In this document: piece after piece, positions 1 through 6,488 of the stretch
Layout: each line of letters starts with the position of its first letter
Numbering within the stretch: position 1 is the first letter of the stretch
Assembly (NCBI GenBank): GCA_910584605.1
Contig: CAJUAW010000047.1
Location: forward strand, 3,507-18,408
DNA from: an uncultured Oscillospiraceae bacterium
Lineage (GTDB): Bacteria; Bacillota_A; Clostridia; Oscillospirales; Oscillospiraceae
Length of the DNA stretch: 14,902 bases
Direction of reading: 5' to 3'
Position numbers and translations under genes: made by a program
The notes under the pieces: model-generated
Database searches by the model: none
What the model was told of the DNA's origin: nothing
Seen by the model: only the letters and a program-made list of their open reading frames with translations

Positions 1-14
1 GAGAGGAGTTCAGT

Positions 15-557
15 ATGACGGAACAGAAGATTAAGCAGGACGGACATATCCATCTGGCCGATGGACGCTCCGCAACGCTGACCGCCGTTCAATTTCCAGA
101 CGGCGCATGTCAGGTAACGCTTTTGACGAACGACATCAAAAGGGAAAGGATCGCTTTCTGCCGCTGCTCCAGCGTTGATGACGCGCTTTATTTCTTTGAT
201 GCCATCAAGGAAGAGTACCATATTCCTGAACTGACCGGGAAATATCAAAAGCTGGCAGACGATTTGAAAGCCGCTCTTGCCTATGGACTGAACCACAAAG
301 GGACGGATGACGGCGGAACCAGCAATTTAGACGTGCCCACGATCAGCCTACCTGGATGGGATCAGGCTTTGGTGATGGCGGCGGCTAAATTAGCGGGCCT
401 TAGATTCTTCGAGTGGGAGTTTGGCTCCAGCAAAGCCTATGTCTTTTCTGTACCCGGCGTTGGTCAGGGCTACACCCGGACTTATGCCGCCGAGGCAATG
501 AGCCATTACTTGAAGGAACAGGGCTATGCTGCCGGAATGTATTATCAGATGGATTGA
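15..557 (+). CDS. Hypothetical protein, 180 aa
   Basis: I do not recognise this soluble protein. The start is well supported: a GAGAGGAG ribosome binding site at 1-8 lies six bases before the ATG. The N-terminal third looks like a small beta-rich domain (residues 10-50), followed by a helical stretch rich in Lys, Glu and Ala (about 60-95). A Gly/Asp linker around residues 96-105 leads to a second domain. That domain begins near LPGWDQALVMAAAKLAG and contains a beta-type stretch with a Tyr/Gly-rich end. There is no signal peptide, membrane segment or obvious catalytic motif. The next gene starts 13 bases after the stop, so the two are probably co-transcribed. It is a real gene by start signal and codon use, but its function is unknown. 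Confidence 0.8.
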   Translation: MTEQKIKQDGHIHLADGRSATLTAVQFPDGACQVTLLTNDIKRERIAFCRCSSVDDALYFFDAIKEEYHIPELTGKYQKLADDLKAALAYGLNHKGTDDGGTSNLDVPTISLPGWDQALVMAAAKLAGLRFFEWEFGSSKAYVFSVPGVGQGYTRTYAAEAMSHYLKEQGYAAGMYYQMD

Positions 558-570
558 TGGAGGTATGACG

Positions 571-825
571 ATGGACCGGACAACCGAACTACAATACATA
601 TTTTCGTTTATTGACGAAAGCGGTTTTGATGCCGAAATCGCCTGCATCCAGCTCCGCAGCCTGTGGACGGCATACTGCCTGCACCACAACTTTGATGCGG
701 ACACTGGCAGCTACGACAACGATTTAATGAAGCTTTGGGCACATGTGGCCGTTTCCGAGGGCGATACCGCCTATTGGAGTGACTATGACAGCTTTGGCAG
801 CTTTATGTGTGCCAATCTCGTGTAG
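571..825 (+). CDS. Small hypothetical protein, 84 aa
   Basis: This acidic protein begins MDRTTELQ. I do not recognise the family. The frame is open upstream to an in-frame ATG at 526, but that start lies inside the preceding gene. The GGAGG at 559-563 is seven bases before ATG 571, against one base before the alternative ATG 565, so 571 is preferred. The sequence has many aromatic and Asp residues (for example WTAYCLHHNFDADTG and WSDYDSFGSF), giving a net negative charge. There is no zinc motif or membrane helix. It probably shares a transcript with the 180-aa gene upstream. The promoter near 840-869 marks the next unit. Confidence 0.75.
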   Translation: MDRTTELQYIFSFIDESGFDAEIACIQLRSLWTAYCLHHNFDADTGSYDNDLMKLWAHVAVSEGDTAYWSDYDSFGSFMCANLV

Positions 826-836
826 GAGACACCAGG

Positions 837-881
837 ATGATGAAAAAATATTTTTCCGTCTGCTATAATTTTACTGTATGA
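837..881 (+). CDS. Possible 14-aa peptide or gene remnant
   Basis: An AGGAG at 824-828 is spaced eight bases from ATG 837. A short frame reading MMKKYFSVCYNFTV follows and stops at TGA 879-881. That stop touches the ribosome binding site of the next gene. The -10 element of the promoter at 864-869 lies inside the frame. It could be a leader peptide, the 5' stub of a decayed gene, or chance. Only the well-spaced ribosome binding site supports it. Confidence 0.25.
   Translation: MMKKYFSVCYNFTV
840..869 (+). promoter_or_regulatory. Sigma-A-type promoter with extended -10
   Basis: The sequence TGCTATAAT at 861-869 is a perfect extended -10 (TGn plus TATAAT). An ATGAAA at 840-845, 18 bases upstream, matches the -35 consensus at four of six positions. 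Transcription would start near 876, about 18 bases before ATG 894. It would drive the overlapping run of genes from 894 onward. Confidence 0.6.
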
Positions 882-893
882 GGAGTGTGTACG

Positions 894-1844
894 ATGATTT
901 TTGAGCGATTTGACAAACTGGCCCGCACCGACCGCGTGCTTCTACTCACGGCGCTGGAGCTGCTGTGGCAGAATGGTCGTGGGATGATCCAGTCCGAGGA
1001 TGTATCCAGGCTGACCGCATCCTGTGTGTCCAGCCTGGGTACATTTTACACCGGGGAAAAGCTCCATGAGGCCGTGACGGTCTGCAAGGAACTGGCCTGC
1101 TTGGAAACAGCGGAACTGATCCGCTGCATCCGGGGCACCAGCACGGAGACGAAAGACCCAGACGTAGATGAAGAAGGAATCTGCCCCATCTGTGGCGGCG
1201 AACTGGAGTACGGGGACGATGAACCCTTGGACGATGGGGGCGTCTATGATTGGACGTGTCCCAGCTGCAGAGCCATCGGAAAAGAGGGCTACAGCAAGGT
1301 GTTCGACCGGCACTACGATGTGCGGGACGGGGACGGCAATCCGTATCCATCCCAGTCAAGCAGCGCAGAGAAGCTTATGGAGCCTGCGCCTGCCCCCTGC
1401 GCGGAAAAACCATCGGTGGCAGGCCAAAAGAGCGTCAATGCGTTGCCACCGGAGGATGTGGAGCGGCTGAGTGTCTATTTCCCCAAGGAGGACTGGGAAG
1501 CCCTTTTCTGGGGCTTTACCTGCTTTTCCCGTCAGAACTACGCTGCGGTTGTCCCCATAGAGGGCGTAAATGAGATTCTGCTGAGTCTCCAGTGTACGGA
1601 GGGCGGCACCCTGGGCGAGCTGGCTGTCCGCTGGTATATGCTCGGCGATAAGCCAGCTCTCCGGCTGGAGGTGTTCGATGAAGCGTGGCCTATTACTCAG
1701 ACGCCCACCTTTGTGGCGTTTATGGAGGAACTGACCCAAATGAGCCGGCACCACGCCCCTACCCCGAATGAAGTGTCCGCGCTGCTGATCGCCCACGGCT
1801 TTACGGATCAGTCAGACCGGCCCCTGGGAGCGAACAATGGCTGA
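894..1844 (+). CDS. Zinc-ribbon-containing hypothetical protein, 316 aa
   Basis: The start ATG 894 is eight bases after AGGAG at 881-885. A GTG at 885 is in frame but overlaps that site, so it is rejected. Three parts are visible. An N-terminal helical domain (residues 1-90) begins MIFERFDKLARTD. A single treble-clef or rubredoxin-like zinc ribbon has paired cysteines C97/C100 and C122/C125. After a low-complexity Ser/Pro/Ala linker comes a C-terminal mixed alpha/beta domain (about 190-300) containing FPKEDWEALFWGF. The zinc ribbon suggests nucleic-acid or protein binding, but no catalytic motif is visible. Its last eight bases overlap the next gene, which also encodes a CxxC protein, so the two are likely translationally coupled. 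Confidence 0.8.
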   Translation: MIFERFDKLARTDRVLLLTALELLWQNGRGMIQSEDVSRLTASCVSSLGTFYTGEKLHEAVTVCKELACLETAELIRCIRGTSTETKDPDVDEEGICPICGGELEYGDDEPLDDGGVYDWTCPSCRAIGKEGYSKVFDRHYDVRDGDGNPYPSQSSSAEKLMEPAPAPCAEKPSVAGQKSVNALPPEDVERLSVYFPKEDWEALFWGFTCFSRQNYAAVVPIEGVNEILLSLQCTEGGTLGELAVRWYMLGDKPALRLEVFDEAWPITQTPTFVAFMEELTQMSRHHAPTPNEVSALLIAHGFTDQSDRPLGANNG

Positions 1845-2061
1845 GTATTCTGATCGCGCCAGGCTGCGCTGGTATCCAGACATCTGCTGCCCCGCCTGTG
1901 GCGGAGAGGTGAACTCCTGGGACAAGCGGTGCAGCCGGGCCCTGGCCTACAAAGCGATTGTCTGCGAGGCGTGCATCGCAAAAGAATATGGGATCAATGT
2001 GGAGGAGTTGAGAGACACCATGAAGAACCATTTCGGACTGATTCCGTGTCCTGGAATATGA
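1837..2061 (+). CDS. Small zinc-ribbon protein, 74 aa
   Basis: This compact two-knuckle zinc ribbon has CPAC at residues 18-21 and CEAC at 43-46. Between them lies a conserved-looking NSWDKRCSRALAYKA segment. The start ATG 1837 is six bases after GGGAG and overlaps the upstream stop. Its own TGA overlaps the ATG of the next gene (ATGA at 2058-2061), so translation of 894, 1837 and 2058 is probably coupled. A second, damaged copy of this family occurs at 7673-7821 in the same window, which shows it is a real coding family. Likely roles are nucleic-acid binding or structural metal binding. No specific function can be assigned. Confidence 0.8.
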   Translation: MAEYSDRARLRWYPDICCPACGGEVNSWDKRCSRALAYKAIVCEACIAKEYGINVEELRDTMKNHFGLIPCPGI

Positions 2062-3254
2062 AAGAACTCAATGAGCTGACCCGTCGGCTGTTGGCGGAGG
2101 GCTGGAGCCCGGAAGATACGCCGCCCGGAACACACCCATACAAAGATTATTACGGTGGATGGACCTATACCGGTGACGCGATCCGCGCCATGGTATGGGA
2201 AACGCCCTGCGGACTGCTGGCGGGAGGCAGCCATTTTCTGAATGGGTATATGTCTTACAACGGCATTGACTGGAGGCCGGAAAACGGGAATCCGGTAATT
2301 ACCTGTCCTGTTTTTCCCTCTGAACCCTGCCCGCTCCGCGATCCCTGTTTGAACCGCGAGCGTTACGATCTGCATTCTGATGATGTTATCTATCAGTGCT
2401 CCTGCCATCAGACCGACCGCCCATATACCTATGCGGGCAGTGTCGATGAAGCGCATGATCGGGTTTGGAAAGAGGCCGACGAACTCTGGGAGGTGTTCAA
2501 GGCTCAACACAAGGGGCGGGTATGCCGCCATCAGAGCCACTATGGTCGGACAACCAAAACCTGGCAGGCTTTCTACGATCCAACGGATTGCGCCCGCATG
2601 GGCTGTACCTACTGTGATGTGCTGGCAAAGGAAACAGACCAGCACAAAGGAAATGTGTTCTATGACATACGCAAATCCTGGACCTTGAAGGGCGAGGGCC
2701 TTTTCCCCGACCAGCCAAGGACAGTCATAGAAAAGGGCATCAAGCTGCTGAAGCGAAAGGCGTCTATGACCATCTGCGAGGCCATTGTCAAATATGGCCG
2801 ACACACCATTGAGGATCGTGTCCGGTTGAACCATCACCATGAACTGTTTTTCGATAAGACGCTGAAAATTGAGGTAATCAATCTCCGTGCCGCCAAGGTC
2901 AATACCAGGGACATCAAGCAGGATCTTCAGGATATCGCCAATGGCATAGAAGTAATCCATACAATAGACAGCGAGAAGGCAGCCAAGGAGCAAAAACGGG
3001 CAAGACGGAAAGCGGCCAAGGAGCAGCGGATTCGGAAGGTGGAAAAAATGATCCTCACCCAGGGTTGGGAGGAACTGGACGATATTTGGAAACACCGGGC
3101 AACAAAGCTGTTGGATGAAGATAGGATCAGCGAGCTGATTCAAGCCTATGCTGCCGGACCACAGGCGTCTGCTCAGCCGCCTGTGGCGCAGATTTCTATT
3201 TTTGCGGAAGACGCTGTGCCCTCAACGCCAGAAAAGGAAACGCACGCCGCATGA
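2058..3254 (+). CDS. Cys/His-rich hypothetical protein, 398 aa
   Basis: The ATG at 2058 overlaps the preceding stop as ATGA and begins MKELNELTRRLLAEGW. The frame is open further upstream only through the preceding gene. The N-terminal half holds several Cys pairs, including CPVFPSEPCPLRDPC, CSCH and CTYC, with interspersed His. This suggests one or two metal sites. The C-terminal half is helical and basic. A Lys/Arg/Ala-rich coiled-coil stretch there (about residues 300-325) repeats the motif AAKEQ. No catalytic family is recognised. A long reverse-strand frame covers the same DNA but lacks a ribosome binding site. A plausible acidic C-terminal tail continues in the +1 frame past the stop, so the present C-terminus may be a frameshift product. 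Confidence 0.8.
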   Translation: MKELNELTRRLLAEGWSPEDTPPGTHPYKDYYGGWTYTGDAIRAMVWETPCGLLAGGSHFLNGYMSYNGIDWRPENGNPVITCPVFPSEPCPLRDPCLNRERYDLHSDDVIYQCSCHQTDRPYTYAGSVDEAHDRVWKEADELWEVFKAQHKGRVCRHQSHYGRTTKTWQAFYDPTDCARMGCTYCDVLAKETDQHKGNVFYDIRKSWTLKGEGLFPDQPRTVIEKGIKLLKRKASMTICEAIVKYGRHTIEDRVRLNHHHELFFDKTLKIEVINLRAAKVNTRDIKQDLQDIANGIEVIHTIDSEKAAKEQKRARRKAAKEQRIRKVEKMILTQGWEELDDIWKHRATKLLDEDRISELIQAYAAGPQASAQPPVAQISIFAEDAVPSTPEKETHAA

Positions 3255-3327
3255 CATAGGTGTCATCGACTTCGACACCGCCGGTGGCTATGACTACGAT
3301 GTGTGGGAAGAGACTTCCCGAAAATAA
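3255..3327 (+). other. +1-frame tail after the 398-aa gene (possible lost C-terminus)
   Basis: In the +1 frame relative to the gene ending at 3254, an open stretch crosses the stop and ends at TAA 3325-3327. Beyond the stop it reads GVIDFDTAGGYDYDVWEE and a few more residues. The composition looks coding. No start codon with a ribosome binding site precedes it. The simplest reading is an old C-terminal end detached by an indel, but chance cannot be excluded. Confidence 0.35.
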
Positions 3328-3337
3328 TTTTGACGAA

Positions 3338-3384
3338 GGAGGACGGCTGCTCATGCGGCTGTCCTCCGTACTGTTAAGGAGGAC
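3338..3384 (+). promoter_or_regulatory. Hairpin with alternative pairing to the downstream Shine-Dalgarno
   Basis: Positions 3338-3350 pair with 3355-3367 in a 13-bp stem (two G-U pairs) around a TCAT loop. The 3' arm contains GTCCTCC at 3361-3367. The next gene's ribosome binding site, GGAGGAC at 3378-3384, is identical to the 5' arm at 3338-3344. The 3' arm can therefore pair with either. The first fold leaves the site free and the second hides it. No T-run follows, so this is not a normal terminator. Confidence 0.5.
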
Positions 3385-3387
3385 AAC

Positions 3388-4353
3388 ATGGAAAACAGCA
3401 AATTGATGACCCCGCTCTTTTATGATGGGATGTTCAACCGCGACGGCCGCAGGATGCGGGCAGTGCTGGAACGGGAAATTTCCGATGGCACACAGACTTA
3501 CCGGCTGTGGCGTTCCGCCGGAGCACCGGACCTGGACTACCCCCGCGCCGAGAATGACAAGTACATCCTCCATGTGGAGGTCAACGGCTATCTTGCACCC
3601 CTCGACATGACAGATTTTGCCCTGACCGACATCTGCGGACTGGAGCCTGCCGCAAAAGCTCTATACGGCGGAAAAGAAAAACGCGAAGAGTGGTTCGACC
3701 GTCTGCGGAAATCCGGCGGCTATGATGCGGTCAGCGCGGCGATAGCGGAGGAACAAAACGAAATTGAGCGGTACGGCAGCGACCCCGCCCGTCAGACGGA
3801 GTACATTCAGAACGTACTTAATGGACATATCAGCACTTATCAAAAGGCAAAGGAGAACGGTGGCCAGTCATTCCCCGATTTCATTGGGGCGCTGGCGCTC
3901 AATGACCTTGCCAAATGTGTGGAGCTGTCTGCGGCATATCGGGCCAAACGGCAGGCGGAGAATGAAGCCCGCCGGGCCCGCGCCGCGGAGGAAGAAAAGG
4001 CGTACTGCGTGGAACAAAACCAACTGGCGGAGCAGGAGGTCTCGTCGGCCCTTCAAGTTATCCGGGACGGCGGTATTCTGCAAAACACCACCGTCAAATT
4101 TTATGACAGCAAATACAGTGTCAGAAACTATTCCATTGTCAACTACCTGATGCGTCAGTACCGCATTGACGTCCCGCTCCGCACCCAGGGCTGGATCAAT
4201 GACAGACTGTCCAGCGTAACCATCCAGGATGGAAGGTGTGTGAGTCTGCAATTCTTTCGCTCCAGAAACGGCCGGGGTTCGCAGAAATTTTTCGAGTGTA
4301 TGGACGCTCTGATCCGGGCTGCTGCGGTATCCGCGCCGGAACAGGCGGCATGA
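3388..4353 (+). CDS. Hypothetical protein with central coiled coil, 321 aa
   Basis: The start ATG 3388 is preceded by AAGGAGGAC at 3376-3384. I do not recognise the family. The N-terminal domain (residues 1-110) begins MENSKLMTPLFYDGMFNRDG and looks like a compact beta-rich fold. A helical middle follows. A highly charged Arg/Glu/Ala stretch around residues 190-215 (AKRQAENEARRARAAEEEKA) should form a coiled coil. The C-terminal domain (about 225-310) is mixed alpha/beta with an exposed basic patch. There is no signal peptide or membrane segment. The stop is followed directly by GAGGAG for the next, IS-interrupted gene, so they were one operon. Translation may be controlled by the hairpin just upstream. 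Confidence 0.8.
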   Translation: MENSKLMTPLFYDGMFNRDGRRMRAVLEREISDGTQTYRLWRSAGAPDLDYPRAENDKYILHVEVNGYLAPLDMTDFALTDICGLEPAAKALYGGKEKREEWFDRLRKSGGYDAVSAAIAEEQNEIERYGSDPARQTEYIQNVLNGHISTYQKAKENGGQSFPDFIGALALNDLAKCVELSAAYRAKRQAENEARRARAAEEEKAYCVEQNQLAEQEVSSALQVIRDGGILQNTTVKFYDSKYSVRNYSIVNYLMRQYRIDVPLRTQGWINDRLSSVTIQDGRCVSLQFFRSRNGRGSQKFFECMDALIRAAAVSAPEQAA

Positions 4354-4436
4354 GGAGGAGAGATTATGAGAATTGCGGTTTATTATCCTGGCCGATGCCA
4401 GAACTGTGGGAAATCGGTGCCATTAGAAGAGACTAA

Positions 4437-4454
4437 GAGCCTATCCCGAAATTA
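4437..4454 (+). repeat. Left terminal inverted repeat of the IS
   Basis: This 18-bp end matches the reverse complement of 5329-5346 at 17 of 18 positions, with a single C/T difference at the fifth base. It is flanked outside by TAA at 4434-4436. Confidence 0.9.
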
Positions 4455-4490
4455 GGAGATGTGTGGTATACTGAGTCTGGGTGATAGAAA

Positions 4491-4931
4491 ATGAGGAAAG
4501 TATACAAATCGTGGACGATATCTGATGAGTTGTGGGAAGCAGTGAAAGACGAAATACCGCCCAGGAGACGAGATCCGGAGAAAGTCTACCAACACAAGCC
4601 GGGGCAGGGCCGACCGCCTCTTCCAGCCCGAAGCGTGCTGGAGGGAATCTTCTACGTTCTACGCACAGGATGTCAGTGGAAAGCGGTTCCAAAGGAGTAT
4701 GGGAGCGGAAGTACAATCCATCGGAGATTTCAGGAATGGCAAAGAGCCGGATTCTTTGAGCGGATCTGGGCCAAGGGATTGGAGCGGTACGATGAACTGG
4801 AAGGAATCGGCTGGGAATGGCAGAGTGTGGACGGCTGTATGGTCAAAGCGCCGTTGGCGCAGGAGTCTGTAGGGAAGAATCCCACAGACCGAGGAAAAAA
4901 TGGGCACAAAACGCTCGGTTCTCACCGATGA
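4491..4931 (+). CDS. IS5-family transposase, N-terminal part (frame 1)
   Basis: This 146-aa frame begins MRKVYKSWTISDELWEAVKD. It carries the DUF4096-type N-terminal DNA-binding region common to IS5-family transposases, including GRPPLPARSVLEGIFYVLRT and CQWKAVP. The first catalytic aspartate is in SVDG (about residue 114). Family-typical KNPTDRGKNG follows, after which the frame departs from the expected GTKRS and stops within ten residues. The correct continuation lies in the +1 frame from 4900. Either programmed frameshifting near the A6 run at 4895-4900 makes the full enzyme, or a one-base insertion has inactivated it. Confidence 0.85.
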   Translation: MRKVYKSWTISDELWEAVKDEIPPRRRDPEKVYQHKPGQGRPPLPARSVLEGIFYVLRTGCQWKAVPKEYGSGSTIHRRFQEWQRAGFFERIWAKGLERYDELEGIGWEWQSVDGCMVKAPLAQESVGKNPTDRGKNGHKTLGSHR

Positions 4932-5331
4932 GAAGGGACTTCCCTTAGCTGTGATCCTCTCCGGAGCAAACACACATGACGTAAAACTGTTGGCGGATAC
5001 GCTGGACGGCGTGATCATTTCACGCCCGGAACCCAATGAAGAGGCTCCTCAAAATCTCTGCCTGGACGCCGGCTATACAGGCCACCAGGACGAAGTGGAT
5101 GCAAGAGGATATATTGCCCGAATTCGCCCCAGGGGTGAGGAGAAAAAAGAACGGGAGAGAAATCCGCATTTTCGGGCCCGCCGCTGGGTTGTTGAAGCCC
5201 TTCATTCCTTCCTCAACCGTTTCCGTAAGCTACTGGTTCGCTTTGAGAAAAAGGCCGTTAACTACCTTGCTCTCATCCACTTTGCCTGCGCTGTTATTGT
5301 TTGGCGCAGACTACTTCCCGTTCATCTTTAA
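4900..5331 (+). CDS. IS5-family transposase, C-terminal part (frame 2)
   Basis: This 143-aa frame opens with GTKRSVLTDEKGLPLAV, the expected continuation of the upstream frame. It holds the second catalytic aspartate in CLDAGY and the glutamate in RRWVVEALHSFLNRFRKLLV. The DDE triad is therefore complete once the two frames are joined. The ATG at 4900 is in the A6-TGGG junction and has no ribosome binding site, so independent translation is doubtful. Together the frames give about 280 residues, a normal length for this group. Confidence 0.85.
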   Translation: MGTKRSVLTDEKGLPLAVILSGANTHDVKLLADTLDGVIISRPEPNEEAPQNLCLDAGYTGHQDEVDARGYIARIRPRGEEKKERERNPHFRARRWVVEALHSFLNRFRKLLVRFEKKAVNYLALIHFACAVIVWRRLLPVHL

Positions 5332-5346
5332 TTTCGGGATAAGCTC
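5329..5346 (-). repeat. Right terminal inverted repeat of the IS
   Basis: This is the reverse complement of the left end with one mismatch. The TAA stop codon of the second transposase frame (5329-5331) lies within it. It is flanked outside by the TAA duplication at 5347-5349. Confidence 0.9.
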
Positions 5347-5492
5347 TAAGTACGGAGAAGAAACCATTTTTGATGGCTATCGTATTTTCCACGTCTGTCC
5401 GTATTGCGGGCATGAGATTAACAACAAGGTGGGGCCCGTGGATGACAACGGAAACCCCATCCCTTTGAAACAGTAAAGGAGACTGACGCAAT

Positions 5493-5903
5493 ATGAACGA
5501 GTACATCTATCTTCGAGCGTGGTGCCGGTTACTTGGGTCGTTCTTCAACTTTATCGAAGGTAAGGGCAAAACGGAAGACCTCCAGGCGACAGGGTACCTC
5601 GTAGATGTGTACGCCCCCCATGGCCGGAATCGCCGCAGAGCTGTCGTGCTCCAGGCCGGTCGCCGGGCAGAAAGCACCGCCGCTGAGCAGGCCACTGCCG
5701 AAAGAAAAAACTGTGTTGCTTTTCAGGTAGATACCAGTACCGTCAAGGACAGCCAGATTGTGGACGGCTTTTTTGTCCGGGGCCAAAGGGCAATCGATCT
5801 TAATTGGCCGCTGCTGTCCGAGTTGGAAAACATGGAGGCCGCTAAAACCTATATCCGGGGGTATCCGCACCAATCCAGTCTGTCAACCGGTTTACGGTCC
5901 TGA
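5493..5903 (+). CDS. Hypothetical protein, 136 aa (frame uncertain after the N-terminus)
   Basis: The start is good: AAGGAG near 5475-5480 overlaps the previous stop and precedes ATG 5493. The product begins MNEYIYLRAWCRLLGSFF, a plausible folded N-terminus. The middle is unusually rich in Arg and Ala (for example NRRRAVVLQAGRRAE), which hints at a recombined or frameshifted stretch. The last third, including DLNWPLLSELENMEAAKTYI, again looks like a normal amphipathic helix. A 114-aa reverse frame lies opposite but lacks a ribosome binding site. A short +1-frame ending (VYGPDGYGMAV, stop 5923-5925) may be the original C-terminus. Family and function are unknown. Confidence 0.55.
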   Translation: MNEYIYLRAWCRLLGSFFNFIEGKGKTEDLQATGYLVDVYAPHGRNRRRAVVLQAGRRAESTAAEQATAERKNCVAFQVDTSTVKDSQIVDGFFVRGQRAIDLNWPLLSELENMEAAKTYIRGYPHQSSLSTGLRS

Positions 5904-5990
5904 CGGGTACGGGATGGCGGTGTAGGCAAAATCTCCCGCTCCGGCGGTACCGGGGTGGAGCTGATATAAAAAGAAATAGAGGTATCTAAA

Positions 5991-6149
5991 ATGGTTAAAT
6001 GGTTTGTATATTTCTTTGGGCGTCATGGTGAGAAACGTTGCCATTGCTTTGAAGATGGTGAACAACAAGCGAGGCACTTTGCATCCCTGGTTGGCGGGGA
6101 GATTGTCCTTGAGATTGACGGACATATCGTCTTTAAGAGTGGGAATTAA
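5991..6149 (+). CDS. Small hypothetical protein, 52 aa
   Basis: The product starts MVKWFVYFFGRHGEKRCHCF and ends in HIVFKSGN. AGAGGT at 5978-5983 is seven to eight bases before the ATG. The 52-residue sequence has beta-strand character (GGEIVLEIDGHIVF) and a single CHC. I do not recognise it. It sits between the uncertain 136-aa gene and a GC-rich hairpin, and another small gene of similar size follows. Confidence 0.6.
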   Translation: MVKWFVYFFGRHGEKRCHCFEDGEQQARHFASLVGGEIVLEIDGHIVFKSGN

Positions 6150-6157
6150 AACCGAAA

Positions 6158-6185
6158 GCCCCCGCCACCCTGTGGGGGCGGGGGC
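6158..6185. terminator. GC-rich hairpin, possible minus-strand or weak bidirectional terminator
   Basis: GCCCCCGCC at 6158-6166 pairs perfectly with GGCGGGGGC at 6177-6185. Additional C/G pairs are possible inside the loop. No T-run follows on the + strand. Read on the - strand, the hairpin is followed by TTTCGGTTTT, so termination would be better in that direction. It may alternatively protect or separate transcripts of the two small genes around it. Confidence 0.45.
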
Positions 6186-6206
6186 GAATAAAGAAAGGGT
6201 ATCACA

Positions 6207-6368
6207 ATGAAAGAGCCTTGTTTAGTGTTCTGGTATAAAGACCGGGAGCTACTGGCCTACAGCATCCGGGAGACATTCCCCAGTGAGCAGGAGGCCACTG
6301 GGGAGCTGCTGGCCGCTGAAAGCAACATCCCGCCAGAGGCTATCCGGTGGACAGTTGAAAATCGGTAG
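6207..6368 (+). CDS. Small hypothetical protein, 53 aa
   Basis: The product begins MKEPCLVFWYKDRELLAYSI and ends in IRWTVENR. An AAAGAAAGGG tract at 6190-6199 provides a moderate ribosome binding site about eight bases before ATG 6207. The sequence looks like a beta hairpin followed by an acidic helix (SEQEATGELLAAE), with good coding composition. Its stop codon lies within the first unit of an 11-bp tandem duplication. I do not recognise the family. It resembles the short accessory proteins common on clostridial conjugative elements. Confidence 0.6.
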   Translation: MKEPCLVFWYKDRELLAYSIRETFPSEQEATGELLAAESNIPPEAIRWTVENR

Positions 6369-6380
6369 CAAATCGGTAGC
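6359..6380 (+). repeat. Tandem duplication, 2 x 11 bp
   Basis: The unit AAATCGGTAGC occurs twice with no gap (6359-6369, 6370-6380) and AAA of a third unit follows. It spans the TAG stop of the 53-aa gene, so the stop is duplicated (in different frames). It is probably a small slippage event. Confidence 0.7.
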
Positions 6381-6412
6381 AAAGTGGGTGTCAGGTTTCT
6401 TTTTGTTTGGAA

Positions 6413-6463
6413 TCTTGCCAGTATTCCCTCATTGTGATATCCACCGATGAAACGCTGGCAAGA
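6413..6463 (+). promoter_or_regulatory. Inverted repeat in the leader of the desulfurase gene
   Basis: TCTTGCCAG at 6413-6421 is a perfect 9-bp inverted match to CTGGCAAGA at 6455-6463. They are separated by 33 bases and end 25 bases before the start codon. It could form a leader hairpin or be two half-sites of an operator. No clear promoter was found in the 120-bp gap. Confidence 0.35.
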
Positions 6464-6488
6464 AATACACAAGTGGAATGGAGGCATT

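Larger units (their letters stand above)
4437..5346 (+). mobile_element. IS5-family insertion sequence, 910 bp
   Basis: The element is bounded by 18-bp inverted repeats, 4437-4454 and 5329-5346, which differ at one position. They begin GAGCC and GAGCT on their outer ends and share TATCCCGAAATTA. Direct TAA copies flank both sides (4434-4436 and 5347-5349). The maximal flanking match is CTAAG, so the exact edge could shift by one or two bases. A TAA duplication is typical of several IS5-family subgroups. Inside is one DDE transposase in two overlapping frames. The near-identical ends and clean target duplication suggest a fairly recent insertion. Confidence 0.9.
4366..5476 (+). pseudogene. Zinc-ribbon gene (65 codons) split by the IS element
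   Basis: The 5' piece starts at ATG 4366 after GAGGAG and reads MRIAVYYPGRCQNCGKSVPL up to the insertion point. The 3' piece resumes at 5347-5476 and contains HVCPYCGHEINNK before TAA. Deleting the 910-bp element plus one copy of the TAA duplication joins the two pieces in the same frame, giving a 65-residue protein. It would have CxxC at residues 11-14 and a second CPYC near the middle, a classic small zinc ribbon. The interrupted frame now ends a few codons into the IS. Downstream genes probably rely on other start signals or on promoter activity from the IS. Confidence 0.85.

Noticed and set aside
1947..3143. 398-codon reverse-strand open frame
   Set aside because: It is opposite the Cys/His-rich gene at 2058, which has an ATGA-coupled start and better coding character. 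No ribosome binding site precedes the reverse start.
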